From NCBI GenBank assembly GCA_946547105.1, contig CAMNOV010000008.1:1-46598 (forward strand): DNA of 46,598 nucleotides. The letters run 5' to 3'. Of this stretch, positions 31,688 through 42,252 are shown piece by piece. Position 1 is the stretch's first letter; every line of letters starts with the position of its first letter. The notes under the pieces were generated by a model. That model was not told where the DNA came from and did no database searches. It saw only the letters and a program-made list of their open reading frames with translations. The stretch is from an uncultured Clostridia bacterium (GTDB taxonomy: Bacteria > Bacillota > Clostridia > Oscillospirales > Oscillospiraceae). The translations under genes were made by a program, and so were the position numbers.

Positions 31688-33823
31688 ATGAACCGTTCCG
31701 TTTCCAAGGGAAGAGTGCTGGCGCTCGGCATCATTCTGGTGCTGCTGCTGGCAGTCTACCTCTATAATCTATACGACCTGCAGATCATCAAGGGCGAGGA
31801 ATACGCCCACGCGGCCGAGGAGATCAGCGAGAAGGACGTCGCCGTGACGGCGGCGCGCGGCGCGATCCTGGACCGCTACGGGCGCGTGCTGGTGAGCAAC
31901 AAGGAGTGCTATAACCTCTCCATCGACACCGACAAGCTCTTCGCCAGCGAAGATCCCAACGCAACGCTCCTGCAGCTGGTCGCGCTCGTGGAGCAGTACG
32001 GCGACACCTACACCGACGACCTGCCCATCACCCGCGAGCCGCCTTTTGAGTACGACCCGAACATGACCGCCATCCAGCGCACGATGCTGGAGGCCTATTT
32101 CGAGCGCCACCGCGACGGCCTGCCCTCCGATTACCCCACGGCGGTGGAGCTTTTGAGCTACATGCGCACGCGCTATGACATCGACAACAGCTATTCCGCC
32201 GAGGATATGCGCACGATCGCGGGCCTGCGCTACTCGATCAACGTGCGCTACGCCATCCCGACGGCCGACTACGTCTTCGTGCAGGACGCCAGCATGAAGC
32301 TGACGACCTCCATCATGGAGCAGAAGCTGGCCGGCATCCAGGTCTCGCGCTCCTATATCCGCGACTTTGCCACCGAATACGCCGCCCACCTGCTGGGCTA
32401 CGTCGGCCTGATGACACAGGAGGAGTACGAGAAATATTCGCTGTATAACTACGCGGTCAACGCCATGGTCGGCAAGGACGGCGTGGAATACGCCTTTGAG
32501 AACTACCTCCACGGCAAGGACGGCAAAATGCGCGAATACCGCAATGCCTCCGGCACGATCCTCGGCACGGTCTATCTGGAAGAGCCCGAACCCGGCAACA
32601 ACGTCTATCTGACTCTGGACATCGTGCTGCAGGAGCAGGTGGAGCGTATCCTCGACAACGGCATCGAGATCCTGATGCGTGAGCGGCGGCTGGAAAAAGC
32701 CTCCGAGGAGGCCGAGGGCAACTGGAACTTCAAGGACGGCTACTGGGAGATCAGCGGCGCCTCCGCCGTCGTGGTGGACGTGAAGACCGGCGCGCCGCTG
32801 GCCATCGCCAGCTGGCCGACCTATGACGGCTCGACCATCATCGAGAAATACGCGGAGCTGCTGGAAATGCCGAACGCGCCGCTCTTCAACCGCGCGCTGA
32901 TGGGCGCCTACGCCCCCGGCTCGGCCTTCAAGCCCTGCACGGCCATGGCGGCCCTGTCCACCGGCCTGATCGACTCGGAATACCGCGTCAAATGCGAGGG
33001 CATTTTCGCCAAGTACGCGGCCGACGGCTACGCGCCTGAATGCTGGATCTGGCGCGCCAGCCCCAACCCCAACGAGCACTACACGCACCCGGAGCTGAAT
33101 ATCACCACGGCGCTGCTGCACTCCTGCAACTACTTCTTCTACACCGTCGGCGACAAGCTGGGCATCGACGCGATGGAGCAGTACGCGCGCAAGTTCGGCC
33201 TGGGCGAGCATACCGGCATCGAGCTGACCGAGACGGTCGGCAACATGTCCAACCAGCGCAACCACGCCAACTATACCGGCACCGAGTGGCGACAGGGCGA
33301 TACGCTGCAGGCGGCCATCGGCCAGTCCGACAGCATCTTCTCGCCGCTGCAGCTGGCGGAGTACTGCGCCACGGTGGCCAACTCCGGCCACCGGCATTCG
33401 GCCTCCCTCCTGGGCGAGGTGCGTACCTTCGATTACTCCGAAAGCCTCTATACCCGCGAGCCGCTGGAGCTCAGCACCGTCGATTCCCCGGACTACAACT
33501 GGGCCGTGGTGCAGGAAGGCATGCGCGAGGTGGCCAACTCCCCGCTGAACGAAAACGTCTCCAAGCATTTTGTGGACATGCCCAACTCCCGGCGCACCGC
33601 GGCCAAGACCGGTACTGCCCAGAAGGGTGAAAACATCGTCAACGACGCCATCTTCATCTGCTATGCGCCCTTTGACAATCCCGAGGTGGCCATCGCCATC
33701 GTGGTGGAGCGCGGCAAGGCCGGCGCCAACTGCGCCTTCATGGCGCGGCAGATCCTGGACGCCTACTTCAACATCAAAAGCTATACCGACACCTCCGAAG
33801 CGGAGATGACGCTGCTCAAATAA
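31688..33823 (+). CDS. mrdA: Penicillin-binding protein 2 (class B transpeptidase)
   Basis: 711 residues. One N-terminal membrane helix (about 9-29), a dimerisation domain beginning RGAILDRYGRVLVSN, and a transpeptidase domain with SAFK (nucleophile S412, K415), SCN (479-481) and KTGTAQ (640-645). Position after mreCD identifies it as the elongation enzyme. There is an Ala in the SxxK position usually held by Thr (PGSTFK), a conservative change. It has no PASTA domains. Confidence 0.94.
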   Translation: MNRSVSKGRVLALGIILVLLLAVYLYNLYDLQIIKGEEYAHAAEEISEKDVAVTAARGAILDRYGRVLVSNKECYNLSIDTDKLFASEDPNATLLQLVALVEQYGDTYTDDLPITREPPFEYDPNMTAIQRTMLEAYFERHRDGLPSDYPTAVELLSYMRTRYDIDNSYSAEDMRTIAGLRYSINVRYAIPTADYVFVQDASMKLTTSIMEQKLAGIQVSRSYIRDFATEYAAHLLGYVGLMTQEEYEKYSLYNYAVNAMVGKDGVEYAFENYLHGKDGKMREYRNASGTILGTVYLEEPEPGNNVYLTLDIVLQEQVERILDNGIEILMRERRLEKASEEAEGNWNFKDGYWEISGASAVVVDVKTGAPLAIASWPTYDGSTIIEKYAELLEMPNAPLFNRALMGAYAPGSAFKPCTAMAALSTGLIDSEYRVKCEGIFAKYAADGYAPECWIWRASPNPNEHYTHPELNITTALLHSCNYFFYTVGDKLGIDAMEQYARKFGLGEHTGIELTETVGNMSNQRNHANYTGTEWRQGDTLQAAIGQSDSIFSPLQLAEYCATVANSGHRHSASLLGEVRTFDYSESLYTREPLELSTVDSPDYNWAVVQEGMREVANSPLNENVSKHFVDMPNSRRTAAKTGTAQKGENIVNDAIFICYAPFDNPEVAIAIVVERGKAGANCAFMARQILDAYFNIKSYTDTSEAEMTLLK

Positions 33824-33866
33824 GGTCAAACATCAAGTAAGATCAACCATTTTTTGCAAAAAATCG

Positions 33867-33895
33867 TTGCATAATTGCCAGAGGCTGTATATAAT
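33867..33895 (+). promoter_or_regulatory. Sigma-A promoter of the mgsA-like gene
   Basis: TTGCAT, 17-bp spacer, perfect TATAAT, leaving a leader of about 80 bases. Confidence 0.8.
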
Positions 33896-33981
33896 TATTT
33901 ATCCGCTTTTGCAGTGTGTTTTGATGAATGCTGATGATAAATGGATGCTTTGAAACGAAGCGAGAAGAAAAGGAGAATCGG

Positions 33982-34389
33982 ATGAATATTGCCCTCATGG
34001 CTCATGACAGGAAAAAGGAACTGATGGTGCAGTTTTGTATCGCTTACTGCGGCATCCTGGCGGAGCACAATCTCTGCGCGACCCACGTTACCGGCAAGCT
34101 GGTGACGGAGGCGACCGGGCTGCCGGTGACCCTGTATCTGCATGCGGAGCAGGGCGGCACCCAGCAGATCGGCTCGCGCATCTCCTTCAACGAGATCGAC
34201 CTGGTCCTGTTCTTCTGCGACCCGGCCAACCCCCGCGGCTTTGACGATATCAACAAGGTCGAGCGCCTGTGCGATCAGTATCAGATCCCCTTTGCCACCA
34301 ACGCCGCCACGGCGGAGGTGCTGGTGCAGGGCCTGCGCCGCGGCGACCTCGACTGGCGCAACATCGTCAATCCCAAGAACAAGCGCTGA
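33982..34389 (+). CDS. Methylglyoxal-synthase-like protein with altered active site
   Basis: 135 residues, MgsA length and fold: NIALMAHDRKKELMVQF at the start, EATGLPV, GGTQQIGSRI, DLVLFFCDP and PFATNAATAEVLV. In E. coli MgsA (numbering from memory) the general base is Asp71 and His98 and Asp101 assist. Here the equivalents are Thr60, Phe87 and Ile90. Phosphate-site residues Thr47, Ser65 and Gly66 are Val36, His54 and Ala55. His19, Asp20, Lys23, Thr45, Thr48 and Asp91 equivalents remain. It is therefore probably not a working methylglyoxal synthase. AAGGAG supports ATG 33982. It has its own promoter and terminator. Confidence 0.88.
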   Translation: MNIALMAHDRKKELMVQFCIAYCGILAEHNLCATHVTGKLVTEATGLPVTLYLHAEQGGTQQIGSRISFNEIDLVLFFCDPANPRGFDDINKVERLCDQYQIPFATNAATAEVLVQGLRRGDLDWRNIVNPKNKR

Positions 34390-34400
34390 GCCAACGTTCG

Positions 34401-34440
34401 GAAACGTCCACGGCGCGGCAAGGCCGCGCCGTGTTTCTTT
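34401..34440 (+). terminator. Terminator of the mgsA-like gene
   Basis: GAAAC...CACGGCGCGGC with its complement around AAG, then TTTCTTT. It lies between the mgsA-like stop and the hisS ribosome site. No promoter for hisS is obvious after it, so hisS may depend on read-through or an unrecognised start. Confidence 0.78.
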
Positions 34441-34457
34441 GCAGAAAGGATATCAAT

Positions 34458-35816
34458 ATGGCAAAAGTCAATCCCCGCACCCTGTCGGGCTTCATGGAGC
34501 TGCTGCCCGCCGAACAGATGAAGTTTGAGCGCATGCTGCAGATCCTGCGCGAGAGCTACGCGGTCTACGGCTTCACGCCGCTGGATACGCCCGTGATCGA
34601 ATCGGCCGAGGTGCTGCTGGCCAAGGGCGGCGGCGAAACCGAGAAGCAGATCTACCGCTTCCAGAAGGGCGACAGCGATCTGGCGCTGCGCTTTGACCTG
34701 ACGGTGCCGCTGGCCAAATATGTGGCCGCCAATTACGCCAATCTTTCCTTCCCCTTCCGCCGCTACCAGATCGGCAAGGTCTACCGCGGCGAGCGCGCCC
34801 AGCGCGGCCGCTTCCGCGAATTCTACCAGGCCGATATCGACGTGATCGGCGACGGGAAGCTGGATATCAGCAACGAGGCGGAGATCCCCGCCATTATCTT
34901 CCATACGTTCTCACGCCTTGGATTGAGCAAATTTAAAATCCGGGTCAACAACCGCAAGCTCCTCAACGGCTTTTACGCGATGAACGGCATGAGCGAGAAG
35001 GCCGGCGAGATCATGCGCACGGTGGACAAGCTCGACAAGATCGGTGCGCAGAAGGTCAAGCAGCTGCTCATCGACGAGGTGAAGATGCTGCCCGACAAGA
35101 GCGAGAACGTGCTGGACTTCATGGCCATTCAGGGCTCGAACGAGTACGTGCTCTCCCGCCTGGAGGAGTACCGCCAGATGAACGAGCCGACCTTCAATCA
35201 GGGTCTGGACGAGCTGATCGAGGTCACAAAAAACCTGGCCGCCTTCGGCGTGCCGGAGGAAAACTTCGCCATCGACCTGACCATCGCGCGCGGCCTCGAC
35301 TACTACACCGGCACCGTCTACGAGACCGTGATGACCGAGCATCCCGAGATCGGCTCCGTCTGCTCCGGCGGGCGCTACGACAACCTGGCCGAGTATTACA
35401 CCGACCGGCAGCTGCCCGGCGTCGGTATTTCGATCGGTCTGACGCGGCTCTTTTACGTACTCAACGAGCAGGGCCTGCTGTCCGACGAGATCGTTACCGC
35501 GCCCTGTGACGCGCTGGTGATCCCGATGACCGAGGATCTCGGCGCCGCCGTCTCCGCGGCCACCGAGCTGCGGAAGGCAGGCGTTCGCACACAGATCTAC
35601 GGCGAGAAAAAGAAATTCAAGGCCAAGATGAGCTATGCCGACAAGATCGGCGTACCCTTCGTGCTGCTGCTCGGCGAGGATGAGATCGCCGAAGGCAAGG
35701 TCTCGCTCAAGGATATGGCGAGCGGCGAGCAGCAGAAGCTCACGGCCGCGGAGGCGGCACAGCAGATCCGTACCGCCGTGGACGCGAGAAACGCAAAGCC
35801 CGTCATCAAGGAGTAA
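34458..35816 (+). CDS. hisS: Histidyl-tRNA synthetase
   Basis: 452 residues, class II. Motif 2 region FRRYQIGKVYRGERAQRGRFREFYQADIDVIG, histidine motif LARGLDYYTG-type TIARGLDYYTGTVYE, motif 3 GISIGLTRLFYVL, and a C-terminal anticodon-binding domain (from about 350). ATG 34458 follows AAAGGA. Forms a pair with aspS, as in many Firmicutes. No T-box is present in front. Confidence 0.95.
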   Translation: MAKVNPRTLSGFMELLPAEQMKFERMLQILRESYAVYGFTPLDTPVIESAEVLLAKGGGETEKQIYRFQKGDSDLALRFDLTVPLAKYVAANYANLSFPFRRYQIGKVYRGERAQRGRFREFYQADIDVIGDGKLDISNEAEIPAIIFHTFSRLGLSKFKIRVNNRKLLNGFYAMNGMSEKAGEIMRTVDKLDKIGAQKVKQLLIDEVKMLPDKSENVLDFMAIQGSNEYVLSRLEEYRQMNEPTFNQGLDELIEVTKNLAAFGVPEENFAIDLTIARGLDYYTGTVYETVMTEHPEIGSVCSGGRYDNLAEYYTDRQLPGVGISIGLTRLFYVLNEQGLLSDEIVTAPCDALVIPMTEDLGAAVSAATELRKAGVRTQIYGEKKKFKAKMSYADKIGVPFVLLLGEDEIAEGKVSLKDMASGEQQKLTAAEAAQQIRTAVDARNAKPVIKE

Positions 35817-35817
35817 C

Positions 35818-35849
35818 AGTTTTCAGTTTTTAGTCTTTAGTTTTTAGAA
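35818..35849 (+). repeat. TTTTTAG heptad array between hisS and aspS
   Basis: TTTTCAG, TTTTTAG, TCTTTAG and TTTTTAG, starting 1-2 bp after the hisS TAA stop. The flank AAGAAACGAGGAG doubles as the aspS ribosome site. Unpaired. Confidence 0.85.
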
Positions 35850-35866
35850 GAAACGAGGAGAATCAT

Positions 35867-37633
35867 ATGATGCAGTCCAGGACCCATACCTGCGGCGAGC
35901 TGCGGCTTGCGAACGCGGGCGAACAGGTAAAAATCGTCGGCTGGATGGAAAACCTCCGCGAGGTCGGCGCCAGCCTCGGCTTTGTCGTCGTGCGCGACTT
36001 CTACGGAACTACCCAGGTCGTTGTGGAGACCGAGGATATGATGCGCGCCTTCAAGGCCATCAACAAGGAATCCACGATCTCTGTCGAGGGCGTTGTCCGC
36101 GAGCGCGCCAGCAAGAACCCCAAGCTCCCCACCGGCGACATTGAAGTCGTGCCCACGAAGGTCGAGGTTCTCGGCCGCTGCCGCTACAACGAGCTGCCCT
36201 TTGAGATCAACCGCAGCCGCGAGGCCGACGAGAGCGCGCGCCTCAAGTACCGTTACCTCGACCTGCGCAACCCCGACGTCAAGAAGAACATCATTCTGCG
36301 CTGCAACGTGGTGTCCGCGCTGCGCCGCGCCATGATCGAGCACGGCTTCCTGGAGATCACCACCCCGATCCTCACCGTGTCCTCTCCCGAGGGCGCGCGC
36401 GACTACCTGGTGCCCTCCCGCAAGCACCCCGGCAAGTTCTATGCCCTGCCGCAGGCGCCGCAGCAGTTCAAGCAGCTGCTGATGACCTCCGGCTTCGACC
36501 GCTATTTCCAGATCGCCCCCTGCTTCCGCGACGAGGACGCCCGCGGCGACCGCAGCCCCGGCGAGTTCTATCAGCTCGATATGGAGATGGCCTTCGCCAG
36601 CCAGGAGGACGTGTTCGCGGTGCTCGAGGACGTGCTGCCCCCGATCTTTGCCGAGTACGGCGCGTATAACATCGCCTCCTCCGCTCCCTTCCGCCGCATC
36701 GCCTATCTTGATGCGCTGGAGACCTACGGCACCGACAAGCCCGACCTGCGCATCGACCTGACCGCGCGGGACGTCACCGCGCTCTTTGAGGGCACGGAGT
36801 TTGCGCCCTTCCAGGGCCAGACCGTCAAGGCCGTCCCGGTTTCCGGCTGCACGCTGACCCGCAAGCAGATCGACAAGCTGCTGGCCGAGGTGGAAGTGCA
36901 GTCCGGCGCGAAGGGCTACTGGTTCAAGACCGACGAGACCGGCGCCATCGCCGGCGGCGTCGCCAAGTTTGTGGACGCGGACAAGGCGAAGGCCATGCTG
37001 GATCTCGCGCCCAACACGCTGGTGCTGCTCGCGGCCGGCCCCCTCGCTGTCAAGACCATCGGCGTTGCGATCAAGACCTTCGGCCCTGCCGTTCCCGGCC
37101 ACTTTGACAAGGAGCGCTACGAATTCTGCTGGATCACCGACTTCCCGATGTACGAGATCGGCGAGGAGAGCGGCGAGCTGGAATTCTGCCACAATCCGTT
37201 TTCCATGCCCAAGGGCGGCCTGGAGACCCTGCTGAAGGCCGAGCGCGGCGAGATCGACCCGCTGAGCATCATGGCCGACCAGTACGACCTGGTCTGCAAC
37301 GGCGTGGAGCTTTCTTCCGGCGCTGTTCGTAACCACGATCCCGAGATCATGGTCAAGGCCTTTGAGATGGTGCGCCTGGGCGAGGAGGACGTGAAGAAGA
37401 AATTCCCCGCCATGTACAACGCCTTCTGCTACGGCGCGCCCCCGCACGCCGGTATCGCCCCGGGCGTGGACCGCATGGTCATGCTGCTGGCGGGCGTGGA
37501 CACGATCCGCGAGGTCATTCCGTTCCCGCTGAACAAGAACGCGCAGGACCTGATGATGGACGCGCCCTCCGAGGTGACGCAGAAGCAGCTCGACGAGCTG
37601 CACATCGCCGTCACCGCGAAGGAAGAGGAATAA
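35867..37633 (+). CDS. aspS: Aspartyl-tRNA synthetase (bacterial type with GAD domain)
   Basis: 588 residues, the bacterial size. N-terminal OB anticodon domain, class II motif 1-2 with [36 protein letters not shown] and [23 protein letters not shown], a GAD insertion (about 290-400), and motif 3 [15 protein letters not shown]. The N-terminal domain reads [18 protein letters not shown] instead of the usual arginine-rich RRDHGG signature, so tRNA recognition may differ. GAGGAG precedes two adjacent ATGs (35867, 35870). Confidence 0.94.
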   Translation: MMQSRTHTCGELRLANAGEQVKIVGWMENLREVGASLGFVVVRDFYGTTQVVVETEDMMRAFKAINKESTISVEGVVRERASKNPKLPTGDIEVVPTKVEVLGRCRYNELPFEINRSREADESARLKYRYLDLRNPDVKKNIILRCNVVSALRRAMIEHGFLEITTPILTVSSPEGARDYLVPSRKHPGKFYALPQAPQQFKQLLMTSGFDRYFQIAPCFRDEDARGDRSPGEFYQLDMEMAFASQEDVFAVLEDVLPPIFAEYGAYNIASSAPFRRIAYLDALETYGTDKPDLRIDLTARDVTALFEGTEFAPFQGQTVKAVPVSGCTLTRKQIDKLLAEVEVQSGAKGYWFKTDETGAIAGGVAKFVDADKAKAMLDLAPNTLVLLAAGPLAVKTIGVAIKTFGPAVPGHFDKERYEFCWITDFPMYEIGEESGELEFCHNPFSMPKGGLETLLKAERGEIDPLSIMADQYDLVCNGVELSSGAVRNHDPEIMVKAFEMVRLGEEDVKKKFPAMYNAFCYGAPPHAGIAPGVDRMVMLLAGVDTIREVIPFPLNKNAQDLMMDAPSEVTQKQLDELHIAVTAKEEE

Positions 37634-37786
37634 ATCCGCCTCCCTTCCTCAGAAGGGAGGTGGCGTCCGGCGCTGTTTGCCGGACGCCGGAGGGTTTCCT
37701 TTCCCGACCGGAGAGAGAACCCTCAGTCAGCTGCGCTGACAGCCCCCTTTTGCGAAAGGGGGCCTTTTCAGCATAAGGAGGACAGC
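37634..37786. repeat. Composite palindromic repeat between aspS and comM
   Basis: Hairpins in tandem: CTCCCTTC/GAAGGGAG, GGCGTCCGGC/GCCGGACGCC, GTCAGC-TGC-GCTGAC and CCCCCTTT/AAAGGGGG. The right half, with the GTCAGC/GCTGAC hairpin followed by a G-C stem, matches the element at 39304-39470. From memory, such elements are dispersed in many gut Clostridia genomes. No gene is visible here. Confidence 0.75.
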
Positions 37787-37788
37787 TT

Positions 37789-39303
<1,515 letters not shown>

Positions 39304-39470
39304 GCCTTCCCCTTGAGGGGATGATTCCCCCGGCGGGGGAAATATCCGCGCAGCGGACAAAAGGGGCGCGGAAGGTGGCCCGAAGGGCCGGATGAGGTGA
39401 TATACCAGCTTTCGTTCCACCTCATCAGTCAGCTCCGCTGACAGCTTCCCCTCCAGGGGAAGCCAAAAAG
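39304..39470. repeat. Composite palindromic repeat between comM and thiI
   Basis: Nested and tandem hairpins: CCCCCGGCGGGGG, GGTGGC-type stem GGCCCGAAGGGCC, CACCTCAT with its complement ATGAGGTG, GTCAGC-TCC-GCTGAC, and TTCCCCTCCAGGGGAA. Same family as 37634-37786, here more complete. No gene is visible. Confidence 0.78.
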
Positions 39471-39486
39471 GAAAGGTGATTTGTAT

Positions 39487-40668
39487 ATGACCGATATCAT
39501 TCTTTGCAAACTGGGCGAGATCGTGCTCAAGGGGCTCAACCGCAAGAGCTTTGAGCTCAAACTCATGGGCAATATCCGCCGTCGGCTCGCGCCGCTCGGC
39601 AAATTCCGCGTCTACTGCCTGCAGTCCACGGTCTACGTGGAGGCGGAGGACGAGAGCGCCGATATCGACGCGGCCTTTGAGGCGCTGAAAAAGGTCTTCG
39701 GCATCATCAAGCTCAGCCGCGCCGCCGCCTGCGAGAAGGATCCCGCGGCCATCGCGCGCCGCGCGATCGAGTACCTGCGCGACGACATGCTCGTCGCGAA
39801 GAGCTTCAAGGTGGAGTCCAAGCGCAGCGACAAGAGTTTTCCGATGACCTCCATCCAGCTCAGTCAATATGTGGGCGGAGAGCTGGCCGAGGCTTATCCC
39901 GGCACGGCGGTGGACGTGCACGAGCCGGAGCTGACCGTGTATATCGAGATCCGCGACCTTGCGGCCTACGTCCACGCGGCGGCGGTGCCCGGCGCGGGCG
40001 GCATGCCCGTCGGCTCCAACGGCACAGCGGTGACGCTGCTGTCCGGCGGCATCGACAGCCCCGTGTCCACCTACATGATCGCCAAGCGCGGCGTGCGCCT
40101 GATCCCGATCCACTATTTCTCCTTCCCCTATACCTCCCAGGCGGCGAAGGAAAAGGTCATTGAGCTGGCCCGCCTGCTGACCGAGTACACCGGCCGCATG
40201 ACGCTGGAGGTCGTGCCCTTTACGCACATCCAGGAGGAGATCCGCGACAAGTGCCCGGAGGAGTATTTCACGCTGATCATGCGCCGCTTCATGATGCGCA
40301 TTGCCGAGCGCATCGCCGAGGCCAACGGCGCGAAGGCCATCGTCACCGGCGAAAACCTCGGCCAGGTGGCGAGCCAGACCATGGAGGCCATGGCCTCCAC
40401 CCAGGCCGTGACCCATCTGCCGACCCTGCAGCCGCTGGTGGGCATGGACAAGGAGGAGATCGTCCAGATGGCGCGCAGGATCGGCACCTTCGACACCTCT
40501 ATCCTGCCCTACGAGGACTGCTGCACGGTGTTTACACCGCGCCACCCCCGCACCCGCCCGAAGATCAGCGAGGTGGAGGAAGTGGAGGCCGCGCTGGACG
40601 TGCAGGCGCTGGTGGAGGAGGCCCTCGCCGGCATAGAAAGGATCAAACTCGATCATGAAGAGCTATAA
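39487..40668 (+). CDS. thiI: tRNA 4-thiouridine synthetase ThiI
   Basis: 393 residues. N-terminal ferredoxin-like and THUMP domains, then the PP-loop ATPase domain with SGGIDSPV (186-193), HYFSFPYTS, TGENLGQVASQT and a terminal CCTVFTPRHPRTRP. No rhodanese domain is present, as in most Firmicutes, so sulfur should come directly from a NifS-type desulfurase not seen here. ATG 39487 follows AAAGGTGAT. The 3' end overlaps cinA by 14 bp. Confidence 0.94.
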   Translation: MTDIILCKLGEIVLKGLNRKSFELKLMGNIRRRLAPLGKFRVYCLQSTVYVEAEDESADIDAAFEALKKVFGIIKLSRAAACEKDPAAIARRAIEYLRDDMLVAKSFKVESKRSDKSFPMTSIQLSQYVGGELAEAYPGTAVDVHEPELTVYIEIRDLAAYVHAAAVPGAGGMPVGSNGTAVTLLSGGIDSPVSTYMIAKRGVRLIPIHYFSFPYTSQAAKEKVIELARLLTEYTGRMTLEVVPFTHIQEEIRDKCPEEYFTLIMRRFMMRIAERIAEANGAKAIVTGENLGQVASQTMEAMASTQAVTHLPTLQPLVGMDKEEIVQMARRIGTFDTSILPYEDCCTVFTPRHPRTRPKISEVEEVEAALDVQALVEEALAGIERIKLDHEEL

Positions 40669-41908
40669 CACCGAAATTTTGTCCGTCGGCACCGAGCTGC
40701 TGCTCGGCCACGTCACCAACACCGACGCGCGCGACGTCTCCGAGCTTCTGAGCAAGATCGGCGTCAACGTGCGCTGGCACACCGTGGTGGGCGACAACCC
40801 CGTGCGCCTGCGCGAGTGCGTGGAGATCGCCAAGAGCCGCGCGGACGTGATCATCACGACCGGCGGCCTCGGGCCGACCTGCGACGATCTGACGAAAAAG
40901 GTGCTGGCCGAGGCCTTCGGCCTGGAGCTTAAGCGCAACGAGGCGGAGTACCAGGGGCTCTACGACTATATCCGCCCCGACCGGGAGTTCACGCCCAACA
41001 ACTTTGCCCAGGCCGATCTGCCGGAGGGCTGCACCGTTTTCCACAACGACTGGGGTACCGCGCCCGGCTGCGCCTTTGAGGCGCAGGGCAAGATCGTCGT
41101 CATGTTGCCCGGCCCTCCGGGCGAGTGCGTGCCGATGTTCAAGGCCTGCGCGATCCCGTATCTGCAGAAGCTCTCGGACGAGCTGATCGTCAGCCACTCG
41201 CTGCGCATCTTCGGCATGGGCGAGAGCACCGTGGATCAGATCTTCCGCGACGAGATGAACGAGATGACGAACCCCAGCATGGCGCCTTACGCCAAGGAGT
41301 GCGACTGCCTGCTGCAGGTGACTGCGAAGGCGAAAAGCGAGCGTGATGCCGAGGCGATGATCCGCCCCGTGATGGCGCATGTGCGCGAAAAGCTGGGCGA
41401 CGTGGTCTACGGCGAGGACGTGGAGACGCTGGAAGAGGCCGTGCTGCAGATCCTCAAGCAGCGCCCTGCGACCTTTGCGGCAGCGGAGAGCTGCACCGGC
41501 GGCGATATCGCCCGCCGCTTTACCGAGCTGCCCGGCGCGAGCGCCTTTTTCCTCGGCGGCGTCGTGAGCTACACCAACGGCGTCAAGGCCGGAGTGCTGG
41601 GCGTCGACCCGGTGCTCATCGAGGAAAAGGGAGCCGTGAGCTATGAGGTCGCCAAAGCGATGGCCGAGCGCGTGCGCGCGATCACAGGCGCGGACATCGG
41701 CCTCGGCGTGACGGGGCTGGCCGGGCCCGACGGCGACGGCGTGCACGAGGTCGGCACGGTGTTCGTGTCGATGGCCGTGGAAGGGAAGACCTGGGTGCGC
41801 GAGCTGCACCTCGGCGCCTTCCGCACGCGCAGCTTCATCCGCCGCATGGCCGGCAACCATCTCTTTGACATGATGCGCCGCTGGCTCACCGGACTGGAGA
41901 TCCAATAA
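40655..41908 (+). CDS. cinA: CinA: competence/damage-inducible protein with NMN deamidase domain
   Basis: 417 residues. N-terminal MoaB/COG1058 nucleotide pyrophosphatase-like domain (SVGTELLLGHVTNTDA, TTGGLGPTCDDLT, MLPGPPGEC) and C-terminal CinA/PncC domain (about 255-415) with AAESCTGGDIARRFTELPGAS, GVVSYTNGVKAGVLGV and GVTGLAGPDGDG. Implicated in pyridine-nucleotide recycling. Translationally coupled to thiI. Confidence 0.95.
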   Translation: MKSYNTEILSVGTELLLGHVTNTDARDVSELLSKIGVNVRWHTVVGDNPVRLRECVEIAKSRADVIITTGGLGPTCDDLTKKVLAEAFGLELKRNEAEYQGLYDYIRPDREFTPNNFAQADLPEGCTVFHNDWGTAPGCAFEAQGKIVVMLPGPPGECVPMFKACAIPYLQKLSDELIVSHSLRIFGMGESTVDQIFRDEMNEMTNPSMAPYAKECDCLLQVTAKAKSERDAEAMIRPVMAHVREKLGDVVYGEDVETLEEAVLQILKQRPATFAAAESCTGGDIARRFTELPGASAFFLGGVVSYTNGVKAGVLGVDPVLIEEKGAVSYEVAKAMAERVRAITGADIGLGVTGLAGPDGDGVHEVGTVFVSMAVEGKTWVRELHLGAFRTRSFIRRMAGNHLFDMMRRWLTGLEIQ

Positions 41909-41928
41909 TCATCCTTCAACAAAAAGCA

Positions 41929-41966
41929 GAGACCGTGCGGCTCATGCGCCGCACGGTCTCTTTATA
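41929..41966. terminator. Bidirectional terminator between cinA and the small XRE gene
   Basis: AGAGACCGTGCGGC and its complement around TCATGC, with A-run before and TTTAT after, so it can serve both converging genes. It overlaps the XRE stop region. Confidence 0.82.
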
Positions 41967-42180
41967 AGGGCTGATCCTGATCCGAAGGGATGTATTCCAT
42001 CACGTCCTCAACCCGGCAGTTCAAAATGCGGCAGAGATCGTTGATCGTTGTTGTATTCACCGGGCGATTATTCCGCAGCTTGTCCAGTGTAGAGCTTGAA
42101 ATCCGATGGCGGTTGATCAGCGTATAGGTTGACTCCCGGGAGGCCCGCAGCGTCTCCCAAAAGCGTGCGTATGAAATCAT
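41962..42180 (-). CDS. Small XRE-family helix-turn-helix regulator
   Basis: 72 residues, almost only a Cro/C1-type HTH: SRESTYTLINRHRISSSTLDKLRNNRPVNTTTINDLCRILNCRVEDVMEYIP (HTH about 11-64, quoted here only in its overall pattern of helices). ATG 42180 follows GGAGGTGA. Divergent from an unknown membrane-protein gene. A dyad over that gene's -35 box is a probable target. Stand-alone YozG-like regulators of this type are common in Firmicutes. Confidence 0.88.
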   Translation of the reverse strand: MISYARFWETLRASRESTYTLINRHRISSSTLDKLRNNRPVNTTTINDLCRILNCRVEDVMEYIPSDQDQPL

Positions 42181-42211
42181 CGAGAGCTCACCTCCACACT
42201 TTATTATGGGA

Positions 42212-42231
42212 ATAGTTTTTAACTTGACTAT
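42212..42231. promoter_or_regulatory. Probable operator between the XRE and membrane-protein genes
   Basis: Inverted repeat ATAGT-N10-ACTAT that overlaps the -35 box of the plus-strand promoter and lies 32 bp ahead of the XRE start. Its position suits repression of both genes. Confidence 0.5.
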
Positions 42232-42252
42232 GGTCGAAAAAGAGACTATAAT
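42224..42252 (+). promoter_or_regulatory. Sigma-A promoter of the unknown membrane-protein gene
   Basis: TTGACT, 17-bp spacer, perfect TATAAT; the leader is about 80 bases. Confidence 0.85.

Noticed and set aside
31769-33829. A 686-codon open frame opposite the PBP2 gene
   Set aside because: Antisense of a gene with complete SxxK, SxN and KTG motifs; composition is typical of a shadow.
33849-33866. AT-rich palindrome ATTTTTTGCAAAAAAT before the mgsA-like promoter as a terminator of the PBP2 operon
   Set aside because: The stem has no G/C core beyond one pair and no T-run after it; too weak to call.
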